From CADEEX01 sp964577955 (GTDB taxonomy: Bacteria > Acidobacteriota > Vicinamibacteria > Vicinamibacterales > CAVVIG01), in NCBI GenBank assembly GCA_964577955.1, contig CAZOAZ010000003.1:124001-188000 (forward strand): 64,000 nucleotides of DNA, written 5' to 3'. A model generated the notes under the pieces. It had not been told where the DNA came from and ran no database searches. It was given only the letters and a program-made list of their open reading frames with translations. A program made the translations under genes and the position numbers. Position 1 is the first letter of the stretch; the number at the start of each line of letters is the position of its first letter. Shown one piece after another: positions 48,664-56,325 of the stretch.

Positions 48664-49302
48664 TCAGTCGATGACGACGTAGCGCCAGAGACGTGCCGTC
48701 TCTTTCGGCCCGACGTACTTGCCGATTTCGCGGTCGAACTGTTCCTGGGTCTTCCAGGGCCGGTATTCCTTGAACTCGCGCACCATGCGGCGTCCGGCCC
48801 CCGGAATGCTGAGGATCATCTCGTCGGTCGCGCTGTTGAGCGGCACGGGAATGAAGACGTACTGCTTGAGTCGATCGGTTTCCTGCTGTCCCACGTATTT
48901 GCCGATCTCCTTGTCGAACTGCGGCCACGTCTTCCACGGCCGGTACTCGGCAAATTCGCGTGCCATGCGCGCTCCGGCGCCCGGAATCAGCAGGATTTCC
49001 TCCCGCGTCCCGGTATTGAGATTCACGTGGACGAACGTCTTCCCGTAGAGCTCGGTAATCTGCGCCGGGGTGAGCTGCTGCGCGAGCAGGAACGTGTTCA
49101 GCTCCACGACGCTCGCGAAAGGCCGCTTCTCGATCAGCGCCTTTGCGATCGCCGGCGTCACGTGCGGCAGCTTGAGGAGGTCGGCTTCAGCCGCGGTGTT
49201 GGCGTCGAGAAGACCGCTACCCACCTGGCCGCGGACGGCTGGTACGCTGCTGACGGCGAGGACGATCAGAAATGCGATCAGGCACTGAAGCGTTCGGGTC
49301 AT
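48664..49302 (-). CDS. secreted ComEA-like helix-hairpin-helix protein
   Basis: A 212-residue exported protein with signal LIAFLIVLAVSSVPAVRG. It has three HhH-type segments: LLDANTAAEADLLKLPHVTP, VNLNTGTREEILLIPGAGAR and VPLNSATDEMILSIPGAGRR. The latter two are followed by near-identical REFxEYRPWKTxxQFDxEIG and KYVG repeats. Such proteins bind DNA in the periplasm in some uptake systems, although uptake genes are not nearby. The tandem duplication of the REFxEYRPWK module is clear. It overlaps the preceding membrane-protein gene by four bases (ATGA). Confidence 0.85.
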   Translation of the reverse strand: MTRTLQCLIAFLIVLAVSSVPAVRGQVGSGLLDANTAAEADLLKLPHVTPAIAKALIEKRPFASVVELNTFLLAQQLTPAQITELYGKTFVHVNLNTGTREEILLIPGAGARMAREFAEYRPWKTWPQFDKEIGKYVGQQETDRLKQYVFIPVPLNSATDEMILSIPGAGRRMVREFKEYRPWKTQEQFDREIGKYVGPKETARLWRYVVID

Positions 49303-49730
49303 GATTCTCCATCCTTGCTGCGAAACGACCACACGAAACCAAGCAGTCCGAGCTGAATCATCAGGCCCGGCGCGAGCACGGGCGGCGCTTTCGCGCGCAA
49401 CACTTTGATTGTCAGCGCCCATCGGTCCATCGATGGATCGATCTCCCTCTGAAATTCCGCGGCCCCCGCATAGTGCAGCCAAATCCCCGCCAGGCCGCTC
49501 AGCACGAAGAGTCCCATCACCGCCCGAAACGCCTGCTGCGTAGCCGCCGACGGCCTTCCGAGGCCTGCGGCGGCAGCGACCAGCGCCAGCGTGATCACGA
49601 TCAGCGGAGCGTACTGCCACACGTCCTCGTCGTGGCCGATCAGCACCAGCTCGATCAGCGTTCCCGTCGAGCCGAGCACGAATAATCCTAGAATCGCGCG
49701 CCGCAACCGCTCGGCAGCGTCGCGCGCCAT
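49299..49730 (-). CDS. small membrane protein of unknown function
   Basis: A 143-residue protein with four predicted membrane helices: AILGLFVLGSTGTLIELVLI, YAPLIVITLALVAAAAGLG, AVMGLFVLSGLAGIWLHYAG and VLAPGLMIQLGLLGFVW. A short soluble loop (REIDPSMDRWALTIKVLRAK) joins the last two. No known family is recognised. It overlaps the ComEA-like gene (49302) by four bases and abuts yajQ by one, so all three may be co-transcribed. Confidence 0.72.
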   Translation of the reverse strand: MARDAAERLRRAILGLFVLGSTGTLIELVLIGHDEDVWQYAPLIVITLALVAAAAGLGRPSAATQQAFRAVMGLFVLSGLAGIWLHYAGAAEFQREIDPSMDRWALTIKVLRAKAPPVLAPGLMIQLGLLGFVWSFRSKDGES

Positions 49731-50230
49731 CAGCGATAGTTCCCGAACTGCAGCGACACGCCGAAGTCATGCTCACGCAGCGCGCGGATCGCTTCCTGCA
49801 AATCGTCGCGCGACGGCGAGGTGACGCGCACCTGGTCGCCTTGAATCGAAGCCTGCACCTTCTTGATCTTCTTGTCCTTCAAGTACTTCACGATCTCGCG
49901 AGCGGCCTCGATCGGGATCCCTTCCTGAATCGGAATCACCCGTTTCATCGTGCTGCCGGCGGCGGCCTCCGACTCCGTCTCCTTGAAATTCTTGACCGGG
50001 ACGCTGCGGCGGATCAGCCGCGTCTGCACGATCTCCCACAGGGCGTTCATCTTGAACTCGTCGTCGGCCACCAGCGTCAGCGTCTTGTCGGTCGTGTTGA
50101 GAATGATATCGGCCTTGGCGCCCTTGAAGTCGTAGCGTTGCGCCACTTCTTTTCGCGCCTGGTTCAAGGCGTTGTCCACTTCCTGGAAGTCCACCGGAGA
50201 CGTGATGTCGAACGACGACTGATTGGCCAT
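49730..50230 (-). CDS. yajQ: YajQ-family nucleotide-binding protein
   Basis: A 166-residue cytoplasmic protein with two ferredoxin-like domains: SSFDITSPVDFQEVDNALNQ, AQRYDFKGAKADIILNTTDK and IQTRLIRRSVPVKNF-type sequence, then the second domain with IPIEAAREIVKYLKDKKIKK and QVRVTSPSRDDLQEAIRALR. The family was shown in some species to bind cyclic di-GMP or nucleic acid; the ligand here is unproven. The length and blocks are canonical. The ATG at 50230 is followed by MANQSSFDI, the usual family start. Confidence 0.95.
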   Translation of the reverse strand: MANQSSFDITSPVDFQEVDNALNQARKEVAQRYDFKGAKADIILNTTDKTLTLVADDEFKMNALWEIVQTRLIRRSVPVKNFKETESEAAAGSTMKRVIPIQEGIPIEAAREIVKYLKDKKIKKVQASIQGDQVRVTSPSRDDLQEAIRALREHDFGVSLQFGNYR

Positions 50231-50241
50231 AAGGTGTCATT

Positions 50242-50697
50242 CTAAGCGCCGCCAGTTTTCTCGGCATGCCGGTTCCGCGCCTCTTCGACCGAATGGGATT
50301 CCGAGACGTCGCCCTCGCGCCGCGCGAGCTCGGCCAGCTCCGCGTAGAACCGCGACAGGACGCGCAGGTCGTCCTCTGACATCGCTTCCACGTCAATCAG
50401 CCGGTTGCTTGCGCCTTTCATCGCCGCGACCAGCTCGTTCAGCTTGAGGTGAATGGCGAGCGCGTCCTTGTTCTGGGAGCGCTGGATCAGGAACACCATC
50501 AGGAACGTCACGACGGTCGTGCCGGTGTTGATGACCAGCTGCCACGTGTCGGAGTAGCCGAACACGGGTCCGAGCGCCACCCACACCAGGATGATGCCCA
50601 GCGCCAGGCCAAACGCGCTGCTGCTGCCGGTCCAGCGCGTGACGACGGCGGACAGATCTTCGAGACGCCGGCTGAATCCTTCACCTGCTTTAGGCAT
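50242..50697 (-). CDS. low-affinity iron permease-like membrane protein
   Basis: A 151-residue protein. Two membrane helices (about 28-48, GLALGIILVWVALGPVFGYS; 55-72, NTGTTVVTFLMVFLIQRS) are followed by KDALAIHLKLNELVAAMKGA and a charged C-terminal helix. These blocks match the bacterial low-affinity iron permease family (PF04120), named for a fungal transporter. Transport function in bacteria is not established. It is divergent from the DUF523 gene at 50712 across 14 bases and 11 bases from yajQ. Confidence 0.88.
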   Translation of the reverse strand: MPKAGEGFSRRLEDLSAVVTRWTGSSSAFGLALGIILVWVALGPVFGYSDTWQLVINTGTTVVTFLMVFLIQRSQNKDALAIHLKLNELVAAMKGASNRLIDVEAMSEDDLRVLSRFYAELAELARREGDVSESHSVEEARNRHAEKTGGA

Positions 50698-50711
50698 GCC
50701 CGGATCATAGA

Positions 50712-51704
50712 ATGACGGACGTGAGCGACGACCGTCCTCGCGTCGGAGTTTCGGCGTGCCTCCTGGGGGAGCCGGTCCGCTATGACGCCGGCCACAAACG
50801 TGACGGTTTCCTGGTCGAAACCTTCGGCCCGCACGTGCGCTGGGTGCCGGTGTGTCCTGAGGTCGAGGCGGGGTTCGGCACGCCGCGCGACCCGATGCGC
50901 CTGGTGCGCGACCAGTCCGGGCGAAACGCCGCGCGGCCGGACGCGAGCCGCGTCTCGCTGATCGTCATCAAGACCGGCGAGGACGTCACCGCGCGGCTGC
51001 GACAGTACTCGGCCGAGCGGACCGAACAGCTCCTCGACGAGCGGCTGAGCGGGTACATCCTGAAGAAGGATTCACCCAGCTGCGGGATGGAGCGGGTCAA
51101 GGTCTACGGACCGTCAGGGGTCGGCGACCGGAGCGGCCGCGGTCTGTTCGCCGAAGCGCTCATCGCGCGTTTTCCGCATCTGCCGGTCGAAGAAGAAGGC
51201 CGGCTCGCCGATCCAGGCCTGCGCGAGAACTTCATCGAGCGCGTGTTTGCGTATCGCCGCCTGCGCGATCTGTTTGGGCGGCGCTGGACGGTTGGCGATC
51301 TGGTGGCGTTTCACACCGCGCACAAACTGACGCTGATGGCGCACTCGCCGCGGGCGTACCGCGAGCTGGGACAGCTGGTGGCCGGCGCGCGAGCCCAGGC
51401 GCGGCGCACGCTGGCGGACGCGTACGAATCCGGTTTCATGCGCGCGCTCGCGATCGTCGCCACCGCGAAGCGGCACGCCAACGTGCTGCAGCACATGGTC
51501 GGCTATTTCAAGAAGTCGCTCGACACCGATTCGCGCACGGAGCTGCTGTCGCTGATCGACGAACACCGTGCCGGACGGGTGCCGCTCATCGTGCCGATCA
51601 CGTTGATGCGTCATCATGTCCGGCGGCATCACGTCGCCTACCTTTCCGGCCAGACCTATCTGGATCCGCATCCACGCGAGCTGAGCCTCCGGAATCACGT
51701 GTGA
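50712..51704 (+). CDS. DUF523-DUF1722 fusion protein (YbgA-like)
   Basis: A 330-residue fusion. The N-terminal DUF523 domain has VGVSACLLGEPVRYDAGHKR, VRWVPVCPEVEAGFGTPRDP and KKDSPSCGMERVKVY, with three Cys-bearing motifs that suggest a metal or persulfide site. The C-terminal DUF1722 domain (about 190-325) has LVAFHTAHKLTLMAHSPRAY and VLQHMVGYFKKSLDTDSRTE. This two-domain order is common. Function is unknown; some relatives sit beside photolyases. Its stop overlaps the fdhD start (TGATG), the first link in a co-directional chain. Confidence 0.9.
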   Translation: MTDVSDDRPRVGVSACLLGEPVRYDAGHKRDGFLVETFGPHVRWVPVCPEVEAGFGTPRDPMRLVRDQSGRNAARPDASRVSLIVIKTGEDVTARLRQYSAERTEQLLDERLSGYILKKDSPSCGMERVKVYGPSGVGDRSGRGLFAEALIARFPHLPVEEEGRLADPGLRENFIERVFAYRRLRDLFGRRWTVGDLVAFHTAHKLTLMAHSPRAYRELGQLVAGARAQARRTLADAYESGFMRALAIVATAKRHANVLQHMVGYFKKSLDTDSRTELLSLIDEHRAGRVPLIVPITLMRHHVRRHHVAYLSGQTYLDPHPRELSLRNHV

Positions 51705-52525
51705 TGTCGATCAAGGATCTCGCCGTCGTCCGCGTCCGCGCCGGCGAACGCCGTGAGGGCCGCGACGCCGTGGCGGTCGAGGCACCGCTCGAAGTGCGGC
51801 TCCATGGCCGTCCGTTCGCCGTCGTGATGCGCACACCGGGCCAGGACCGCGAGCTGGCGGCCGGCTTTCTGCTGTCGGAGCGCGTGATCGAAACCGCGGA
51901 CGATCTCGGCGCGATCGAGTTCTGCCGCGATCTGCCCGGAGAACGATCCGCGGACGACCAGGTCGTCAACGTCCTCCTGGCCGGTCCGGCGGCGGAAACG
52001 GTCGACGACCGTCTCAGCGAACGCCGGGAGACGATGGCCAACGCGGCCTGCGGGGTCTGCGGACGGCTGACGATCGACACGCTCGGCCGCGGGCTGGTCC
52101 CGCTGCCGGCGTCCGCGCCGGTTTCAGAGGCGGTGCTGCTGTCGCTGCCGACGCGGCTGCGGACGGTCCAACCGGCGTTCGAGGCCACCGGTGGTCTGCA
52201 CGCGGCAGGACTCTTCGATTCCGGTGGCACGCTCGCCGCCGCGGCCGAGGACGTTGGCCGCCACAACGCCGTCGATAAAGTGATCGGCCGGATGCTCATG
52301 GCCGATCGTCTGCCGCTTGCGGAGTGCGTCCTGTGCGTCAGCGGCCGCGTCTCGTTTGAAATCGTCCAGAAGGCATGGTGCGCCGGGATTCCGATCGTTG
52401 CTGCGGTCTCGGCACCGTCCAGCCTTGCGATCGACCTGGCCACGCGGGCCGGGATCACGCTGATCGGCTTTGCGCGCGATGGCGGCGGCAACATCTACTC
52501 GCATCCCGATCGGGTCGCCGGGTGA
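51704..52525 (+). CDS. fdhD: formate dehydrogenase accessory sulfurtransferase FdhD
   Basis: A 273-residue protein. FdhD moves sulfur from IscS to the bis-MGD cofactor of formate dehydrogenase-type enzymes. CGVCGRLTI carries the conserved Cys pair. GGLHAAGLFDSGG, EDVGRHNAVDKVIGRML and CVLCVSGRVSFEIVQKA are diagnostic, and GGNIYSHPDRV is close to the usual end. An in-frame GTG three bases earlier is possible. It overlaps the upstream stop and is five bases from the molybdopterin enzyme gene it probably matures. Confidence 0.95.
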   Translation: MSIKDLAVVRVRAGERREGRDAVAVEAPLEVRLHGRPFAVVMRTPGQDRELAAGFLLSERVIETADDLGAIEFCRDLPGERSADDQVVNVLLAGPAAETVDDRLSERRETMANAACGVCGRLTIDTLGRGLVPLPASAPVSEAVLLSLPTRLRTVQPAFEATGGLHAAGLFDSGGTLAAAAEDVGRHNAVDKVIGRMLMADRLPLAECVLCVSGRVSFEIVQKAWCAGIPIVAAVSAPSSLAIDLATRAGITLIGFARDGGGNIYSHPDRVAG

Positions 52526-52529
52526 GGAC

Positions 52530-54692
52530 GTGAGCGTCTTCGGCTTCGGCCAGCAGAAACCGCATCACTACCGGGAAATGCTGCGGATCGCGTGGGAGAA
52601 CCGCGATCAGCTGCCCTTCGCGTGGCGGATCCTGCGCGACGGGGTCTGCGACGGCTGCGCGCTCGGGACCTCAGGGATCACCGACTGGACGCTTCCCGGC
52701 ACGCATCTCTGCATGGTTCGCCTCGAGCTGATGCGGCTGAACACGGCGCCCGAGATGGATGTGAAAGTCCTCTCCGACGTGGCATCGCTCCGATCGACCA
52801 GTTCGGCCGATCTTCGTGCGCTGGGCCGCCTGCCGCAGCCGATGCTCAGGAAACGTGGCGAGCCTGGATTCCTGGTCGTGTCGTGGGACGAGGCGCTGGA
52901 TCGGATCGCGGCCTCGCTGCGCCTGGTCGATCCGCAGCGCGCGGCCTTCTACCTCACGTCGCGGGGCATCACCAACGAAACCTACTACGTCGCCCAGAAA
53001 GCGGCGCGTCTCCTCGGTTCGCCGCACATCGACAACGCGGCGCGCCTGTGTCATGCGGCGTCGACCGCGGCGATGAAGGCGATGCTCGGTCACGGCGCCT
53101 CGACCTGCAGTTACATCGACTGGCTCGAGGCCGACCTGATCGTCCTCTTCGGATCCAACGTCGCCAACAACCAGCCGGTGGCGGTGAAGTACCTCGCCGA
53201 GGCCAAGGCCCGCGGCGCCACGATCGTCGTCGTCAATCCATTGCGCGAGCCGGGCCTCGAGCGCTACTGGGTGCCGTCCAAACCGCAGAGCGCGCTGTTC
53301 GGGACGGAGATCGCCGATCGTTTCATCGGTGTCCATACCGGCGGCGATCGGGCGCTGCTCGTCGGCGTCCTGCGCGCGCTCATCGAGTCCGGGGGCGTCG
53401 ACGAGGACTTCGTCCGCGCACGGACCACCGGCTTCGAGCAGGTGAAGGCCGAGGCGCTGGCGTGGGACTGGACGGCGATCGTTGCCGAGAGCGGTGTCGC
53501 GGCTGACGACATCAGGGAGTTTGCGGCGCTGCTCGTCCGTAAGCCGAAAGCGGTATTCATCTGGTCGATGGGGCTCACGCAGCACGCGCACGGCGTCAAC
53601 ACCGTTGGCGCGCTGATCAATGTCGGTCTGGCCCGCGGCCTGCCTGGACGCCAGGGGTGCGGACTCGTGCCGATTCGCGGCCACTCGGGCGTCCAGGGCG
53701 GAGCGGAGGTGGGCTGCGTGCCGATCGTCGATGGGGCCACTGCCTCGCGATGGAGTGGGGTCTGGGAATTTCCGGTGGCTGCCGGCCGCGGGTGGACCGC
53801 ACCGGAGATGATCGAACACGCCGCTGCCGGCGGCGTCGATCTGTTCTGGCTGCTTGGCGGCAACTTCCTCGAGACGTTGGCCGACCGTCCGCGCTCCGAA
53901 GCGGCCTTGCGGCGCCCGGCGCTGCGCGTGCATCAGGATCTCGTCGTCACGTCATCGATGATCGCCGATAGCGACGGCGACGTCGTGCTCTTGCCGGCCG
54001 CGACTCGCTACGAATCCGAAGGCGGCGGAACGGAAACGTCGACTGAGCGACGGATCATCTTCTCGCCAGAAATTCCCGGGCGCCGGATTGGCTCTGCCCG
54101 TCCCGAGTGGTGGGCGTTCAGCGAGGCGATCGCCCGCGCCTGGCCCAATCGCGCCAACTACATCCGGTTCGACAACGCGCAGGCCATCCGCCACGAGATC
54201 GCCCGTGCCATTCCGCTCTACGCCGGCATCGAGACGCTGGCCGCGAAGGGCGATCAGTTCCAGTGGGGCGGCCGCGTGCTGTTTGCTGACGGTCGATTTG
54301 CGACTCTCGACGCGAAGGCGCATTTCATCGCGGCCGGGATTCACAACCGGCCGGAACCGCCGGCCGATCGCTTTCGCGTGTCGACGCGTCGCGGCAAGCA
54401 ATTCAATTCGATGGTGCAGCGTGAGATCGATCCGCTGACCGGCGCCGGGCGAGACGATGTGCTGCTGAGCGCGGCCGATGCCGATCGCCTCGGCTTGCGC
54501 GAGCATCAGCGCGTCCGCCTGACCTCGGCGGACGGCGCCTTCGAGGGGCGCGTTCGCCGCTCGCCAATCAAACCGGGTAATCTTGAGGTCCACTGGCCCG
54601 AAGGCAACGTGCTGCTCTCGGGTGCAGCCGTCGATCCGGATTCCATGGAACCTGACTACAACACGGTGGTGACGCTTGAAGCGGTTGATTAG
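52530..54692 (+). CDS. FdhF/YdeP-family molybdopterin oxidoreductase
   Basis: A 720-residue enzyme of the YdeP type. GTG start with GAGGAC before it. An N-terminal GVCDGCALG segment (residue about 39) is present, but the four-Cys Fe-S signature of ordinary formate dehydrogenases is absent, as in YdeP proteins. Then come HAASTAAMKAMLGHGASTCS, IVLFGSNVANNQPVAVKYLA, FIWSMGLTQHAHGVNTVGA, IRGHSGVQGGAEVGCVP and RVSTRRGKQFNSMVQRE, which bind bis-MGD. There is no signal peptide, so it is probably cytoplasmic. The electron partner and substrate are unknown. FdhD next door fits cofactor sulfuration. Confidence 0.93.
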   Translation: MSVFGFGQQKPHHYREMLRIAWENRDQLPFAWRILRDGVCDGCALGTSGITDWTLPGTHLCMVRLELMRLNTAPEMDVKVLSDVASLRSTSSADLRALGRLPQPMLRKRGEPGFLVVSWDEALDRIAASLRLVDPQRAAFYLTSRGITNETYYVAQKAARLLGSPHIDNAARLCHAASTAAMKAMLGHGASTCSYIDWLEADLIVLFGSNVANNQPVAVKYLAEAKARGATIVVVNPLREPGLERYWVPSKPQSALFGTEIADRFIGVHTGGDRALLVGVLRALIESGGVDEDFVRARTTGFEQVKAEALAWDWTAIVAESGVAADDIREFAALLVRKPKAVFIWSMGLTQHAHGVNTVGALINVGLARGLPGRQGCGLVPIRGHSGVQGGAEVGCVPIVDGATASRWSGVWEFPVAAGRGWTAPEMIEHAAAGGVDLFWLLGGNFLETLADRPRSEAALRRPALRVHQDLVVTSSMIADSDGDVVLLPAATRYESEGGGTETSTERRIIFSPEIPGRRIGSARPEWWAFSEAIARAWPNRANYIRFDNAQAIRHEIARAIPLYAGIETLAAKGDQFQWGGRVLFADGRFATLDAKAHFIAAGIHNRPEPPADRFRVSTRRGKQFNSMVQREIDPLTGAGRDDVLLSAADADRLGLREHQRVRLTSADGAFEGRVRRSPIKPGNLEVHWPEGNVLLSGAAVDPDSMEPDYNTVVTLEAVD

Positions 54693-54711
54693 GACAAGAT
54701 CGTCAGGCAGT

Positions 54712-54750
54712 GGGGTCGGACACCGGAACGATCACCGGGTGTCTGACCCC
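54712..54750. repeat. inverted repeat GGGGTCGGACACC / GGTGTCTGACCCC
   Basis: Arms of 13 bases at 54712-54724 and 54738-54750, one mismatch, 13-base loop. It lies in the 70-base gap before the secreted peptidase gene and could form a hairpin at the end of the molybdopterin-enzyme mRNA. The sequence GGGGTCAGACACC recurs in many bacterial genomes (from memory). Confidence 0.8.
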
Positions 54751-54762
54751 CGCAAGGCAGGG

Positions 54763-56325
54763 ATGCAGGGTCGGGGCGTGTTCATGGTCCTGGCTCTCGC
54801 CGTGCTCGTCGGCCACCTGTCGACTCGCGCGGCGACTCCCGCCGTCGACGCGGCGTTCGCGCAGTTCTTCCGCGCCGCCAGCCCCGCTGAGGCAGCGAAG
54901 GCGGTTGACGCCGTCGTCAGGTCCGGCGTGACGTTCGACGAGGCGCGCGCGATCCTGAGGCGCGGCCGGACCTACGCGGCCGATGTGCCGAAAGGCATCG
55001 TGAAGCTCACGCATCGCGTCGGCCAGGACGACTTCGCGTACACGCTTGATGTTCCCGAGACCTACACCCCGGCGAAAAGCTACCAGGTCCGCATCCAGCT
55101 CCACGGCGGCGTCGGCCGCCCCGACGCCGCGCCGCGCGGCAACGGCATCGGCGCCCTGGCCGGTGCCGAGCAGATCTACATTCTGCCGACGGCATGGAAT
55201 GCCGCGGAGTGGTGGACGGATCGGCAGCTCGAGAATCTGCGCTGGATTCTCGACAGCGTGAAGCGGACCTACAACGTCGACGAAAATCGGATCGCGTTGT
55301 CCGGCGTCTCGGACGGCGGCACCGGCACCTACTACTTCTCGATGCGCGACACGACGCCGTTTGCGGTGTTCCTCCCGCTGAACGGCGCGATTCCGGTACT
55401 GCGCAGCTCAAACGTCCGGATCGACGGGCAGATCTTTCCGAACAACACGGTCAACAAGCCGTTCTTCATCGTCAACGGCGGCCGCGATCCGCTGTATCCG
55501 ACGACGCTCGTCGAGCCGTCCATCCGCCAGATGATCCGCGGCGGCGTGACGGTGAAGTATCTGCCGCAGCCGGAGGCGGTCCACAACACCGCATGGTGGC
55601 CTGACGTGAAGGAAAGCTACGAGGCCTTCGTGCGGGAGCATCCGCGCGTCCCGCTGCCCGAGAAGCTCACGTGGGAAAGCGACATGACCGCCGGCACCAA
55701 CCGTTCGCACTGGCTGGCCATCGACACGCTGGCGAAGGGACGGCCGGAAGCATCGCGCCTGCCCGACGTGAACGATTTCGTTTCCGCGCCGGTTCCGAAT
55801 TTCGGCATTCGCGCGGCCGCGACGCGTGTGACCGGCGTCGACGCTGGCAGCAACGCCGCGAGTTTCGGCCTGATGCCCGGGGACGTCATCGCGAAGATCA
55901 ATCAGCGTGTGATTCCTGGCGGCGTCGACATCCTGGATCTCCTGAGCACCTACGATGCCGGCGAAGCGATGACGCTCGTCGTGACCCGTGATGGCCAGGC
56001 GGTCGATCTCAAGGGCACATTCAATCCGGTCAGCGCCCCGCGCGTCACCCCGATGTTCGAGCATTCGGCGCCGTCCGGCCGCGTCGATCTCGTGCGGGCC
56101 GGCAATGTCGTCACGGCGACGACGCGCGGCGTCCGGCAATTCACGCTGCTGATCTCGCCCGATGCCTTCGACGTGTCGAAGCCGATCACCGTGGTGGCCG
56201 ACGGGAAGACGGTCTTCGAGAAGCGCGTCACGCCAAGCGTCGCCACGCTCATGAAATGGGCCGCGCGCGACAACGATCGGACGATGCTCTTCGCGGCCGA
56301 GGTGACCGTGACGCTCACGCCATGA
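54763..56325 (+). CDS. secreted alpha/beta-hydrolase-like peptidase with PDZ domain
   Basis: About 520 residues with signal VFMVLALAVLVGHLSTRA. The hydrolase part shows YTLDVPETYTPAKSYQVRIQ, LHGGVGRPDAAPRG, WWTDRQLENLRWILDSVKRT, YNVDENRIALSGVSDGGTGT (Ser in the GVSDGG elbow) and FIVNGGRDPLYPTTLVEPSI (Asp). A PDZ-like domain follows (AASFGLMPGDVIAKINQRVI, GGVDILDLLSTYDAGEAMTL). It looks like a prolyl-oligopeptidase/feruloyl-esterase-type extracellular enzyme; the substrate is unknown. The ATG at 54763 or the one at 54784 starts it. It overlaps the ABC-F gene by ATGA. Confidence 0.82.
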   Translation: MQGRGVFMVLALAVLVGHLSTRAATPAVDAAFAQFFRAASPAEAAKAVDAVVRSGVTFDEARAILRRGRTYAADVPKGIVKLTHRVGQDDFAYTLDVPETYTPAKSYQVRIQLHGGVGRPDAAPRGNGIGALAGAEQIYILPTAWNAAEWWTDRQLENLRWILDSVKRTYNVDENRIALSGVSDGGTGTYYFSMRDTTPFAVFLPLNGAIPVLRSSNVRIDGQIFPNNTVNKPFFIVNGGRDPLYPTTLVEPSIRQMIRGGVTVKYLPQPEAVHNTAWWPDVKESYEAFVREHPRVPLPEKLTWESDMTAGTNRSHWLAIDTLAKGRPEASRLPDVNDFVSAPVPNFGIRAAATRVTGVDAGSNAASFGLMPGDVIAKINQRVIPGGVDILDLLSTYDAGEAMTLVVTRDGQAVDLKGTFNPVSAPRVTPMFEHSAPSGRVDLVRAGNVVTATTRGVRQFTLLISPDAFDVSKPITVVADGKTVFEKRVTPSVATLMKWAARDNDRTMLFAAEVTVTLTP

